Positions 43,048-53,727 of a stretch of 64,000 nucleotides of DNA are shown one piece after another (position 1 is the first letter of the stretch; every line of letters starts with the position of its first letter). The notes under the pieces are model-generated. The model was given only the letters and a program-made list of their open reading frames with translations, made no database searches and was not told the origin of the DNA. The DNA is taken from NCBI RefSeq assembly GCF_009707465.1, contig NZ_CP046120.1, positions 3,005,501 through 3,069,500 on the forward strand. Reading direction: 5' to 3'. The translations under genes and the position numbers were made by a program. The DNA comes from Novosphingobium sp. Gsoil 351. Its GTDB lineage: Bacteria; Pseudomonadota; Alphaproteobacteria; Sphingomonadales; Sphingomonadaceae.

Positions 43048-44632
43048 GAGCGCGGATCATCGAAGCAGCCTTCTCGGCGATCATCATGGTCGGCGCTGCG
43101 GTGTTTCCGCTGGTGATCGTAGGCATGATCGAGGCATCAACCACGCGTAGACTCTCGACCCCCCTGACGCGCAAGGCGCCGTCAACCACGGCCCGCTCGT
43201 CGGCTCCCATCCGGCAAGTACCGACGGGATGGAAGATCGTGTTGGCGCTCGAGCGGACCCACGCGTCGATCGCATCGTCATCGTCGTCGGAAACCCCGGC
43301 GCCGGGCGCGATCTCTTCGCCGCGGAGCGGGTCAAGGGGAGCCTGGCCGACAATGCTGCGGATGAGCCGGGTGCCCTCTCGCAGGCACTGAACGTCAAGG
43401 GGATCATTGAGATAGCATGGATCGATGCGAGGCTTGGCGCCCGCATCGGGGCTTACGATATAAGTGGTGCCCCGGCTGTGCGGCCGCAGTTGGTACAGGT
43501 TGGTAAGAAAGCCATGCCGCATTTGTCCCAGCCGGGTCGTCGCCAGCGACAGGCCGGGCACGGCGGTTATGTGGACGTCCGGCTCGTCGAGATCGCGGCG
43601 GGTCTTCAGAAAGCCGCCCGCCTCGAGCGGAACCGACGACGCGGGTCCTTTGCCCGCCGCCAAGTCTCGCAGGCCGGCCCAGATCGCACGGTCCGGGCGC
43701 ATCAGGCCGTAGAGCGTTACCGGCTGCGTGCACGTATGCTGAACATAAATTCCCAGGTGGTCCTGCAAGTTGCGCCCCACCTCGGGACTATGCGCTACCA
43801 CGGGTATTCCCAGTTTTTGGAGGCGTTCGCCGTCGCCAATGCCCGATAGCTCCAGAAGTTGAGGCGAGTTCACCGTGCCGGCACACAAGATCACCTCGCG
43901 CTTCACGGTCAGCTCGCGTCCGTCGAGCAAGAGGAGCCCGGTGCACTGCCGCTGGTGAAACGTCAGCTTCGCGACCTGGAGGTCGGTAATGACCGAGAGG
44001 TTCTGGCGCCCTCGTATCGGATCAAGGAACGCAGTGGCTGCGGTGACCCGGCGCCCGTCTCGAATATTGAAATCGTAGTAGCCTACACCTTCCTGGCGCG
44101 CGCCATTGAAGTCGGGATTGAGGTCCGCGCCGGCGGCGCGCGCACTGTCTAGCCATGCCCCGTAAATCGGATTTTCGCCGCGCGCCCGTTCGGTCCAAAG
44201 TTCGCCCTCGTGACCGTGAAAGTGCCGGTCGGCATGGCTGACGTTGCGCTCGAACGAGCGGAAGAACGGCAGGACGTCCTCGTAACCCCACCCAGCGAGC
44301 CCCGACTGGCGCCACTGGTCGTAATCGGCGGGCGTGCCACGGATGTACATCATCCCGTTAATCGCGCTCGACCCGCCGAGTACGCGGCCCCTTGGCCACA
44401 CCAGCGAGCGCCCGTCCAAGCCACCCTGAGGCACGGTCTCGTATCCCCAGTTGAGCGAGGGCATGAAGTACAGCAGGCCTGCAACCATCGGTACCCGGAT
44501 GAGCGGGTTGCGACCGCGACCTCCCGCCTCGAGCAGCAGGACGCGAACGCGAGGGTCGGCCGAGAGTCGGTTGGCCAAGAGACAGCCTGCGCTGCCGGCG
44601 CCGACGACGATATAGTCGAATGGCCCGTTCAT
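43037..44632 (-). CDS. GMC-family FAD oxidoreductase (choline dehydrogenase-like)
   Basis: A 531-residue flavoprotein that oxidises an alcohol. The Rossmann FAD motif is YIVVGAGSAGCLLANRLS, followed by GGSSAINGMMYIRGTPADYD (GMC signature 1) and GTVNSPQLLELSGIG (signature 2). The C-terminal part has the catalytic His in TIFHPVGTCRMG and the end TSGNTAAPTMMIAEKAA. The substrate is not evident. It overlaps the ABC ATPase stop by 4 nt and the MarR start by 11 nt. Confidence 0.92.
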   Translation of the reverse strand: MNGPFDYIVVGAGSAGCLLANRLSADPRVRVLLLEAGGRGRNPLIRVPMVAGLLYFMPSLNWGYETVPQGGLDGRSLVWPRGRVLGGSSAINGMMYIRGTPADYDQWRQSGLAGWGYEDVLPFFRSFERNVSHADRHFHGHEGELWTERARGENPIYGAWLDSARAAGADLNPDFNGARQEGVGYYDFNIRDGRRVTAATAFLDPIRGRQNLSVITDLQVAKLTFHQRQCTGLLLLDGRELTVKREVILCAGTVNSPQLLELSGIGDGERLQKLGIPVVAHSPEVGRNLQDHLGIYVQHTCTQPVTLYGLMRPDRAIWAGLRDLAAGKGPASSVPLEAGGFLKTRRDLDEPDVHITAVPGLSLATTRLGQMRHGFLTNLYQLRPHSRGTTYIVSPDAGAKPRIDPCYLNDPLDVQCLREGTRLIRSIVGQAPLDPLRGEEIAPGAGVSDDDDDAIDAWVRSSANTIFHPVGTCRMGADERAVVDGALRVRGVESLRVVDASIMPTITSGNTAAPTMMIAEKAASMIRAHDK

Positions 44633-46379
44633 GCTGCTTGCCTGACGAACGGCGGCAACTCGCCCGCGACGGCACGCCAGCAGCGTACCTCACCTGCGCC
44701 ATCGGCGAGAAGGGACTGCCGTTCCGCGATACACCGCGGACGCACGTACGCACAGCGCGACGCGAGGTAGCAGCCCGGAGGCAAATCCACTGGCGAGGGA
44801 ATCTCGCCATCGAGCCGCTCGAGCGGGGGGTTGTCCACTCGTCGGCGGGCCGGATCGACGCTGAGGTGCGCGGCAATCAGGGCGCGGGTGTAAGGGTGGC
44901 GCGGAGCATGAAAGATCTCTGATGTCGGACCCGTTTCGACGATCTGTCCCAGATACATCACGGCGACGCGATGACTGATGGCGGCGACAGTCGTCAGGTC
45001 ATGGGAAATGAACAGGAAGGCGGCTCGCGTCTCGCGCTGCAATCGCGCGAGCAATGCTGTCAGGTCGCGGCGCGCGGGAGGCGCGAGGACCGAGGTCGGT
45101 TCGTCGAGCACAACGAACGCCGGTTCGGTCGCCAACGCACGGACGACGGCGGCGCGTTGCAAGTCTCCCGCCGAGCAGTCTCGGGGGCGCTCTTCGGCGA
45201 TGGCTCCGCACCCGACCAGCCCCAGCAATTCTCGCGCGCGCGCTTCCGGATTGGCGAATCCATGCGTGACGAGCGGCTCGGAGACAGACCGCAAGACAGA
45301 CCAGCGCGGGTCGAAGCTGTCAAAGGGGTCTTGCCGGACGAGCTGCACGCGGCGGCGCAGCGCGCGGAGCGAGCCTGGACCCAGTTCGGCGACGTCCTGG
45401 CCGACGATCCGGACTGTGCCGGAATCGGGCCTTGTCAAACGGAGCAGCAGCCGTCCGACCGTGGTCTTTCCGGATCCAGATTCACCGACCAGGCCGACGG
45501 TCTCGCCCTCGCTCGCGGTCAGGTCGACGTTATCGACGGCGTGGACAACGGCCCGGCTGTTTCGCAACGGGAAAGTCTTGGTGAGCGCCTGCGCCTCCAG
45601 CACCGCTGGCCCCCCGTCCGCCACGGGAATGGCGTGCGTTGTTTCGCCCGACCTTGAAAAATGCTCTGCAACCGATCGATCCGCGACGATGCGTCCGTGC
45701 TCCATCGTCAGCACGCGATCGCAGTAGTTGGCGAGGATGCCGGGCTCCTGAGTGATGAGCAGCACTGCCGCCTGGCGCTCGCGCGCCGCCGCCGCCATCA
45801 TGTCCAGAAATGCCGCCTGAACCGTAACATCAAGCCCGCTGGTCGGCTCGTCGGCAATGAGGACTTTTGGTCGGGCGGCCAACGCGGCCGCGATCAGGGC
45901 CCGCTGGGCCATTCCCCCGACAGTTCGTGCGCGAAGGCGTCGGCCCGGCGTTCGGCATCGTTGATCCCCACCAGGCGCAGCATCTCAATAGCATGTGCGG
46001 CCGCCTCGTGGGCGCCGCCGCCCCGATGCGCGCGCCGGATACGACCGATCTGGCGTCCGATCGGGAGCATCGGGTGGAGCGCAGCGCGAGGGTTCTGGAC
46101 GACCAGCGCAATGTCGCGACCGCGAAGCTTGCGAGCGAGCGCCGCTGGCAACGTCAGGAGATCATCGTCCCCAAGCCTGACCGAGCCGGCGGTCAGCGCG
46201 AGCGGCGGGCGGGCCAGACCAAGCAGCGCGAGGGCGAGCGTCGACTTTCCCGCTCCGCTCGGGCCAGTCAGCCCCACGATCTCGCCGGCGGCGAGCGTAA
46301 GCGTGACCCCATCGACGATCGCCGCGCCCATCGGCGTCGTAACGGTCACGCTGCTTGCGACAAGCGCGTCAGCGGTCAT
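44629..46379 (-). CDS. Dipeptide/oligopeptide ABC transporter, fused double ATPase, frameshifted
   Basis: The repaired protein of about 583 residues joins two DppD/DppF-type ATPase domains. The first has Walker A GPSGAGKST, signature HELSGGMAQRALI and Walker B VLIADEPTSGLD. The second has Walker A GESGSGKTT, a changed signature (CSAGDLQRAAVV) and Walker B FVVLDEPTSVL, followed by the oligopeptide-transporter C-terminal Cys-rich motif. The frame breaks within the first signature at five G (45914-45918 on the plus strand as C); six restores it. It drives the permeases encoded just upstream. Confidence 0.88.
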
Positions 46380-47211
46380 GGTGGCGCTCGAGGGCATGGC
46401 CGAGGCAGGCGAAACCGAACACAGTGAGCGAAATGGCGATCCCGGGCACCAGCGCCGGCCACCAGTCGCCAAGTACAATTCCGCCCGCGCCATTGGCGAT
46501 CATAAGGCCCCATTCCGGTGTCGGAGGGCGCACGCCCGCGCCGACGAAACTGAGCCCCGAGGTCAACAGAATGGCGAAGCCGATGGTCACTGAGCTCTGC
46601 ACGAGGGCGGGTCGCAGCGCGTTTGGAAGGACGTGAAGGAGCGCGATCCGCCATTCGGTGGCGCCGCCGGCGCGGGCCGCCTCGACGAACCCACGGTCCT
46701 TTACGATCAGTACTTCGGCCCTCGTGAGGCGAAGGTAGATCGGCGCGTAGAGGAGAACCATGGCAGCGACGATGTTGCCCAAGCTGCGGCCGCCAAGCGC
46801 GACCAGGATCATCGCGGTGATGAACACCGGGAACGACTGCAGGAGGTCGGAGGCACGCATCAAGGTCTCGGTGGCAAGGTTGCGGAAGAACCCTGCCACC
46901 AAGCCGAGCGAGACCCCCACAGCGAAGCTGGTGAGGTTGGCCGCCAGCGCGATGACCAGGTCGGTCCGCGCGGCCACGATGGTGCGACTGAGCACGTCGA
47001 AACCTGCAGCATCGGTGCCGAGCCAGAAGGGCGAAGGGCCATGAGAAAAGAACAGGCCGGGCCAATCTGAAACCGGCGGCGGAGGTTGCGATACCGCGCC
47101 GCTGGCCAGGGTGGGGTCATGTGGTGCCAAGGCAGGTCCGAACACCGCACACAGCGCGGCGACTGCAACGATGACGATGCCCGTCCCCAACAACGCGCGT
47201 TCGCCGCTCAC
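46369..47211 (-). CDS. Dipeptide-type ABC transporter permease (DppC-like)
   Basis: A 280-residue inner-membrane permease. After an N-terminal helix (LLGTGIVIVAVAALCAVFG) and a periplasmic loop with FWLGTDAAGFDVLSR, the BPD_transp_1 core has five helices with the EAA loop EAARAGGATEWRIALLHVLPNALRP. It overlaps dppB by 4 nt and the ATPase by 11 nt. Confidence 0.93.
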   Translation of the reverse strand: MSGERALLGTGIVIVAVAALCAVFGPALAPHDPTLASGAVSQPPPPVSDWPGLFFSHGPSPFWLGTDAAGFDVLSRTIVAARTDLVIALAANLTSFAVGVSLGLVAGFFRNLATETLMRASDLLQSFPVFITAMILVALGGRSLGNIVAAMVLLYAPIYLRLTRAEVLIVKDRGFVEAARAGGATEWRIALLHVLPNALRPALVQSSVTIGFAILLTSGLSFVGAGVRPPTPEWGLMIANGAGGIVLGDWWPALVPGIAISLTVFGFACLGHALERHHDR

Positions 47212-48211
47212 AGCGCGACGCGCGGATCGAGCGCCGCATGGGCCAGGTCGATCAAGAGGTAGATTTGGAGCGACAGCCCGGAGATGACGAGGACCACGGC
47301 CTGGATCGCAGGATAATCGTAGGCCAGAATCGAGCGTACGGCGTATTGCCCCAGCCCACCGAGCGAGAAGATGGTCTCGACCAGAACCGCGCCCCCGATC
47401 ATGAACCCGAACAGGACCCCGATGAGGGTCAGTGAAGGCGCGAACGCGGCGCGCAGGGCTTCACGCGCTATGGTGCTGCCAGGCAGTCCGGCGGCGCGGG
47501 CGTAAAGCGTGAAGTCAGCGGCGAGGGCGGTTCCCATGTTTTGCCGGATCATCTTGATCAGCGGTCCCGACAGTACGAAGGCGAGCGTAGCGACTGGCAA
47601 GGCGAGGTAGCGGAGTGCTTCGCCGAAAATGGCGGGCCGGCCCGCGAGCAGCGCGTCCAGGGTCATGAATCCGGTGAGCACGGGGGCGGCTCGGTCAACG
47701 GCGACAGCCGTCCGATCGGCCCCGGCGCAATGCCGAGCCATACGAAAAACACCAGAATGAAGACGATCCCCCAAGTGAATTCGGGCTGCGAGCCGGCGAA
47801 CAGGCCATAGATCAGTACGCCGCGGTCGCCCGCGCCGCCGGGACGCAGCGCCGCCGCCGCCCCGATCGGGATGGCCAAAGCCAACGCGACCATAAAGGAA
47901 AGAAGGATGAGCTCGATCGTCACCGGAAGGAACTGAGCGATCTCCTGCGCGACGCTTCCGCCGGAGACCCACGAGGTACCCAGGTCCCCGCGTCCGAGCG
48001 CCGCCACGTACGCGGCGAACTGTTGGCCCAAGGGGCGATCGAGACCGAGGTTGGATTTGGCGACCGCGTAGGCTTCGGGGGTGGCGTTGAGACCGACGAA
48101 ACGAGCCACCGGGTCGGCTGGCAGGAGCCGGATGAGGAAGAAGACCGCGACGACCAGGACCGCCAGTTGGAACAGTCCAATGCCCAGCCGCTTGAGAACA
48201 AAGCGGGCCAT
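47208..48211 (-). CDS. Dipeptide-type ABC transporter permease (DppB-like), frameshifted
   Basis: The repaired protein has about 334 residues with the DppB N-terminus (MARFVLKRLGIGLFQLAVLV), the periplasmic RLLPADPVARFVG and LGLDRPLGQQ, and the permease core ending with the EAA loop YARAAGLPGSTIAREALRAA. The frame breaks at five C on the coding strand (47682-47686 on the plus strand as G); six restores it. Its ATG shares one base with the stop of the binding-protein gene. Confidence 0.88.
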
Positions 48212-49905
48212 CACCGAGCGTAGCTTAGATCGCCGAAGCGGACGGCGTTGTCTGGATACCATCCGAGGCCCCTGAGCCGAGAGTCCGCCGCCCACTGCGT
48301 TCGGTATTCGACAACCGGGGCCCACGCGACGTCGGCGATCAATCGGCGTTGAATAGCCGCGATAGCCGCCGCGCGGCGCCGCGGATCCGTCTCCACGCGG
48401 GCTGCCGTCCACAGCCGGTCTACCGCTGGATTGGCGTAGTTCACCATATTGTTTACGCCTCCCGCGTCGGGGGAAGCGAAGAACAACTGAATTGCGTAGC
48501 CTGCATCAAGCGCGGCGGGCTTTTCCTGGTCGTTCAGCGCGAAGGGCAGATCCTTCTTGACCAGCTGGCGGTCGCCATACTGGGTGGACGGGATCGGGTC
48601 GAGTTCGGCGGGAATGCCAACATCGCGCAAGGCGCTGCGGACCGCGCTGGCGATCGGCCCCAGGCTGGCCTCCTTTTCCGCGATATAGGCGAGGCGGAAT
48701 GCGTCCGCATGGCTCGCAAGTCCGCGGCCAACCGGGTAGCCTGCCGATGCCAATAGCCGACGCGCCTCCGCGCGGTCTTCGCGCACTGCCGCCGCGTCAC
48801 CGACAAATCCAGGGTAGCGGGAGGGCACGACACCGGTCCATGTCCGGGCCGCCCCAAAATACCCGTTGCGTATGATCCATGCTCGAGGGAGCGCGGCAGC
48901 GACGGCCCGGCGCACGCGTACGTCGTCGAACGGCTTGGTTCGCCAATTCATATGGACGAACAGGTTCTCATTACCTTCGGCCCCGAGCACCCGCACACCC
49001 CGCGCGTTGCCGACGCGCAAATACTCACGCGGGGTCAGACGCTCGGCTAGCTGCGCTTCGTGCATCCGCATGAGAACGTAGCGATTGGCGGACTGGGGAA
49101 CGCGCTTCATGACCACGCGAGCAATGCGCGGGGGCCCGCGGTACCAACCCGGGTTTGCGACCAGCACCATTTCGCTCCCCTTGACCCAGCGGGCGAGGCA
49201 GTAGGCACCGAAGCCAGGAACGTTCGTGCCGTTGATCGGCGCGTGGCTCCAAGGGTCGGTACGGGTCGCCACCGCGCGCGCGGCGCGGTGATCGAAAATC
49301 AGCAGGCCGAAAGTGGCGAGCGCATGAAGGAACAGAGCGTTGGGCGCCGATTGGCGAATGCGCACGGTGTAACGGTCGAGCGCTACAACCTCGTCACCCA
49401 GCCGACGACGGCCGGGGTCGGTCAACACCTTGGGGTCGAAACCGTCGACCGACGCGACAGAGGCCAGGAACCAGCCGATGGGCGCCGCACCGGATACCGA
49501 TTTGGCGCGCGCGAACGTATACACAACGTCTTGCGCAGTCAGCTCGTTGCCCGCGCAGCTTTTCACGCCGCGACGCAGCCGGAACGTCCATGTGCGGGTC
49601 GCCGGAGCATAGGCCCAGCTTTCCGCGAGCCGTCCCTCGAACCGGGTGCCGTCGGGCAGCGACACGCCGCCGGGCCCCGGCACGCGCGCATAGCCCACCA
49701 GCGGCTCCATCAGGTTGACGAACCCGGTCTGGGTCGTGGCGATTGCGGCGGCCGGCCCATCGCTGTCCAATCCTGCCGGGATGTCTTCGCTGACGAACAC
49801 GAGCGTCTGCGGATCGAAACCGCGTGGCCGCCCGCAGCTCGCCACGACGAAGATCGCCAACGCCAGCGCCCCCAGGCCCGCCATCCTGACGCGAAGCCTG
49901 CGCAA
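48211..49905 (-). CDS. Peptide-binding lipoprotein (SBP_bac_5 family)
   Basis: A 564-residue extracytoplasmic solute receptor for the ABC transporter. The signal peptide ends with a lipobox-like VVASC, so it is probably lipid-anchored. Family features: ESWAYAPATRTWTFRLRRGVK, ELTAQDVVYTFARAKS, FDDVRVRRAVAAALPR and ARRLLASAGYPVGRG. Such proteins bind peptides, but also other nitrogenous ligands. It is encoded between the TonB-dependent receptor and DppB. Confidence 0.92.
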   Translation of the reverse strand: MRRLRVRMAGLGALALAIFVVASCGRPRGFDPQTLVFVSEDIPAGLDSDGPAAAIATTQTGFVNLMEPLVGYARVPGPGGVSLPDGTRFEGRLAESWAYAPATRTWTFRLRRGVKSCAGNELTAQDVVYTFARAKSVSGAAPIGWFLASVASVDGFDPKVLTDPGRRRLGDEVVALDRYTVRIRQSAPNALFLHALATFGLLIFDHRAARAVATRTDPWSHAPINGTNVPGFGAYCLARWVKGSEMVLVANPGWYRGPPRIARVVMKRVPQSANRYVLMRMHEAQLAERLTPREYLRVGNARGVRVLGAEGNENLFVHMNWRTKPFDDVRVRRAVAAALPRAWIIRNGYFGAARTWTGVVPSRYPGFVGDAAAVREDRAEARRLLASAGYPVGRGLASHADAFRLAYIAEKEASLGPIASAVRSALRDVGIPAELDPIPSTQYGDRQLVKKDLPFALNDQEKPAALDAGYAIQLFFASPDAGGVNNMVNYANPAVDRLWTAARVETDPRRRAAAIAAIQRRLIADVAWAPVVEYRTQWAADSRLRGLGWYPDNAVRFGDLSYAR

Positions 49906-49921
49906 CCCAGCTCTCCTCGGC

Positions 49922-52182
49922 TCAGAATTTCATGGCCAGCTCCGCACCATAAGTACGCGGCGGGGCCTTGAACACCGCTTGAGTGAACGGCAATGGCACT
50001 CCGGTGAAGATGACGATGACGTCGCTGTTGTAGCGCTTGTCGGTGAGATTTTTTCCCCACAACGAGAACGACCAGCGCGCGGTCTCGTAACTCGCGCGCG
50101 CCGAGAGAATGTCGAGCGGAGAGCGGCGCGCGGCGGGCGAGTTCTGCGCATCGAAGTAGACGCGCCCGGTATGGTCCCAGCGTCCGTTGAAAACCAGCGC
50201 GCGGTCCTGCCCCAGCTCGACTTCATAAGTGGCGTCGAGCGAGGTCTTCCAATTGGGAACATACGGCGCCTTGTTGCCGACCGAGGCCGGATCGCCGGCA
50301 TAGCGGGTAATCTTAGCGTCGACATAGCCCAGTCCGCCGCGCAGCGTGAAGGCGCGAGTGGGACGCGCCGCGAGTTCGAGCTCCCCACCAGTAACCCGCA
50401 CCCGGTCGATCACCGTCACCGCGTTCAAGAAGCCCTGCGGGATGAAACGGAACAGCTGCGAGTTCTTCTTGTAGGTTCTGAACAACGCGCCGTTGAGGGT
50501 CAGCGCGCCGTCGAGCCACTGGGTCTTGGCGCCCACCTCAATATTGTCGGCTTCCTCGGCCGCATACTGGTTTGGAGCTGCGCCACTGGTGACGGTGAAC
50601 GCCTGGGCAGCGTTGAACCCCCGGCCTTGAACCCCTTAGCATAGGTTGCATAGAGGTTGATCGCATCTTGCGGCTGCCAGGCGAGGCTGACCTTCGGCTG
50701 GAACTGCTTGAAGGTGTCGCGGCGCACTTGTCCGGCGGTCGCGGAGAACGGCGGATTGGGTGTCGCCGGATTACCGTCGAGATCGACCGCGGAGGATCCG
50801 AACGCCACATCCACCGCGCGTTTGCGCTCGTGGTCGTATCGGCCGGCGAGCGTCAGCGTGAGTTGGTCGGTGATGTCCCAGTCGATATTGCCGAAGACCG
50901 CCCACGCCTTGGCGAAGACATTGTCGACGGACAGCCCCGTGGTCCGGTTCGGACCGGCCAGGACGGGTGGTGAGCGATCGACGATGAAGCCGGCGTCGTC
51001 GGCCCCCACTGCGGCCAGAAGGAACGGCGTCTCACTGATGTCGGCATAATAGGCGCCGAAAATATAGCGAAGCGCCCGAGCGGATGGCGAGGTGAAGCGT
51101 AGCTCCGTGGTCTTCGCGCTATGCTGACGTTGATTGTATTGGGTGCCGTCGCCGGAGCCAGCTGAATAGGGGTAGCCGTCCGAAGCGAAGATGTTTTGCT
51201 GGCGCTCGTAGGACGATACGCTTGTGATCCGTCCCCAGTCGGCGTCGTAGTCGGCGCGCAACGTATAGAGCTGGTCGGTCTTGTGGTTGAAGTTGTCGAT
51301 GTTGGAGACGAACGGGGCTCGCGCGAAGTCGGCATCGACGATCGGGGATGATGTCTGCAAACCCGGAAAGAGCGACTGTGAAAGGTAGTTCGTCGCGGCA
51401 CCTTCGATCTTCGAATAGAATGCGCTGGCTTGCACGCGGATGGCCTCGGATGGAGTCCAGTCAAGTCGGATTCGCCCGGACTTCTCGTTGTACGGATCGA
51501 CGAACTTGTTGGTTGTCACACTTCTGTAGTAGCCGCGGCCGTCGCGAATGCCGCCTGCCACGCTGACCCCGAGGCGTTTGGGTACCAGCGGTCCCGACAC
51601 TCCGAACTGAGCATAGGCGGTGTCGCCATTTCCGTAGCCCACCCGCGCCCTGCCTGAGAAAGTGTCCCCAGGCGCCATCGTCGTGATGTTGATCGCGCCG
51701 GAAACGGCGTTGCGCCCATACAAGTAGCCTTGGGGGCCCTTCAGCACCTCAATTTGGCGAACATCGAGCAGATCCTTGTTGAGGCCAGTGGCCCCGGTGA
51801 GGACGACGCCGTCGATGACCACGGCAACAGGCGCGTCAGTGTTGAGTGCCTGCGCATCGCCGCGGACGGTGATGCGCAGATCGCCGGCGTTGTTCGCCTC
51901 CACTGCCGACAGATTGGGGGTCGCGTTGATGAAATCGATGGGCCGCGTAATGTTGGAGCGTTCCAGTTGCGCTGCGGTAAACGCCGTTATCGATGCGGGC
52001 ACATCCTGCAACCGCTCGTCGCGCCGAGTGGCGGTGACGATGATTTCGTTTCCGGTACCGCCGGACGTCTCCGCCTGGGGAGAAGATTGGCTGCTGCCGC
52101 TCGGTGCGGTCTGCGCAACCGCGTTCGTACCAATTGACGCCGCCGCGATTGCGGTTGTGGCAACACCCAACTGCTTGATCAT
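49922..52182 (-). CDS. TonB-dependent outer-membrane receptor, frameshifted
   Basis: The repaired protein has about 753 residues. A signal peptide is followed by the TonB box region (EIIVTATRRDERLQDVPASI), the plug (ITRPIDFINATPNLSAVEAN, VVIDGVVLTGATG, QIEVLKGPQGYLYGRNAVSG), and a 22-strand barrel ending AELAMKF with a terminal Phe. The frame breaks near residue 520 at five G (50618-50622 on the plus strand as C); six restores it (YAKGFKAGGFNAAQAF). It is the first gene of the uptake operon and is divergent from a MarR gene. Ligand unknown. Confidence 0.9.
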
Positions 52183-52221
52183 CCCTCGCCTCCCAGCCTG
52201 ATGACATTCCCAGTTGCTCGA

Positions 52222-52245
52222 ATATATCTTTCGCGAAAGCTATAT
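52222..52245. promoter_or_regulatory. Probable MarR operator between receptor and regulator genes
   Basis: A near-perfect palindrome ATATATCTTTCGCGAAAGCTATAT with a fully symmetrical 12-bp core CTTTCGCGAAAG (52228-52239). It lies 40 bp upstream of the TonB-receptor start and 103 bp upstream of the divergent MarR start. Position and symmetry suit a dimeric winged-helix repressor acting on both genes. Confidence 0.65.
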
Positions 52246-52347
52246 GTCAAGCTAGTTTGCTGGCGCTGCCTTTAGGCTGTAGAATGAAGCTCTGGCCGAG
52301 TTCGCTCAAGGAATGCTAGTGACTGGCCTCGCGCCAAGGAGAGACAA

Positions 52348-52864
52348 ATGGCCGCCAGCGCCAAAAATGATCGACTGGAATTCCTTTCTCAAAAGTGGAA
52401 TGAGAGGCGCCCTGACCTCGATATCAGTCCATGGCAGGTCTGGGGTAGGATCACCCGTATTCACGAATTGTTCCTTGCCGCCATAGCCGCACCGCTGTCG
52501 AGCCACGAACTCAACTTCAAAGAGTTTCAAACGCTGGCCGCGCTCGTGCTCGCGGGAGAACCCTACGAAGCGTCGCCCAACCAAATCGGCCGTTTCAATT
52601 TGCTGACCTCGGGCGGGGTAGCAAACCTTCTCGCTCGCATGGAGCGCGAAGGCCTGGTTGAACGCCGTCCCGACCCCTCATGACCGTCGCTCGGTGATTG
52701 TCCGGGCAACAGACAGAGGTTTGAAAGATTTTGAGGCCGCAGTCGTGGAGGAAAATACGGTCGAACACGCGTTACTTGACCCATTGACTAGCGAAGAGCG
52801 CGAAATTTTGGCCACTCTGTTACGGAAATTACTACTTGCAATCGATCCAATCGGCATCTCATAA
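52348..52864 (+). CDS. MarR-family regulator divergent from the receptor gene, frameshifted
   Basis: The repaired protein has about 171 residues: NFKEFQTLAALVLAGEPYEA, the recognition helix LTSGGVANLLARMEREGLVE, and the wing RRPDPHDRRSVIVRATDRG. The frame breaks in the wing at four C (52674-52677); three restores it. The second frame carries the C-terminal dimer helix (TSEEREILATLLRKLL). It is likely the local regulator of the operon to its left. Confidence 0.82.
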
Positions 52865-52906
52865 TTAATATTACGATGACATATATACCGGCGGTTGCTT
52901 ATTGAA

Positions 52907-52930
52907 AGACCCCACCTCTCGATGGGGTCT
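52907..52930. terminator. Hairpin after the MarR gene
   Basis: Perfect 8-bp stem AGACCCCA / TGGGGTCT with an 8-nt loop, 43 bp past the MarR stop. On the minus strand it is followed by TTTCAAT; on the plus strand no T-run follows. It may end transcription in either direction. Confidence 0.5.
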
Positions 52931-53727
52931 GGGAGCAGCACATGCTCGCCGCCGCCGAAGCCCTCGTAGCGAAGGGAGAAGCGAAAGGCCCGACCTGGCG
53001 GCAGCCTGTCGGCGACCTGCGCGCCGAGCAGCGCCGGCTCGGCTCACGCTGGCTCGTGACCGACTTCGTCAGACTGGGAAGCTCGTTGGCTCATGCCAAC
53101 CTGCTCCTCGCCGGCGGCGGCGGCGATCTTGCGAGCCGGATCGGGCGCCGCGAGCTGCCTACTTCGCCGCAGTTTTGCGAAAAGCCGGGCCATTTTTCGT
53201 ATGAGCGCGACAGTCCCCGCCGCATAGCCGCGTGGACGCCCACGGCGCGTGTCGTCGATCATGCCGCGGTGTTCGGCGTGGCCGCCTGGACGAACCAGCA
53301 CTTCCCGTGCCGGGCCTTGCTCAAGGCGTTCGACGACCGACTTCGCGGACCACTACACCACGCGAGGAGTTACCGCCGGTCAGGCTGCTTATTGACGTGA
53401 TGTCTATATCAAAGGGGCTTCGTTACCGAGCGTTGCCGAATTAGGCGCGGCGGCGACAAAATGCATGAAATTAGGGCAGTCTCGCTCTATTCGTACCTCG
53501 ATGTTGCCAACCTCGTCGGTATCGACGGATACCGTTTGCTTAGGTGAGCGGGTACTTCGTACCGAATGAAGCCGAGTTTACTCATCTCGTCAGTCAACAA
53601 AAGTAAAGGTAATCTGCTACCGAGACTACGAAATGGAGGCCTAAATTTCCGCAATATAGACCCGATTTTTAAAGTCAAATTGCAATAATGGCGAAAACAC
53701 TTAAACAAGTGTGTTTGCACGGCGAGC
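52931..53727. other. Degenerate stretch between MarR and the FAD oxidase gene
   Basis: About 800 bp without a supportable gene. A 152-codon frame from 52942 has an odd composition and no recognised motif and may be a remnant. From about 53400 the DNA becomes AT-richer than anything else nearby and has small palindromes: GGTAC-TTC-GTACC at 53551-53563 and ACACTT-AAAC-AAGTGT at 53697-53712. The last one, followed on the minus strand by TTTTCG, probably ends transcription of the FAD oxidase gene. Confidence 0.45.

Noticed and set aside
52942..53400. A 152-codon plus-strand gene after the MarR hairpin
   Set aside because: The composition is uneven and no motif or neighbour supports it; it was left as a possible remnant in the gap entry.
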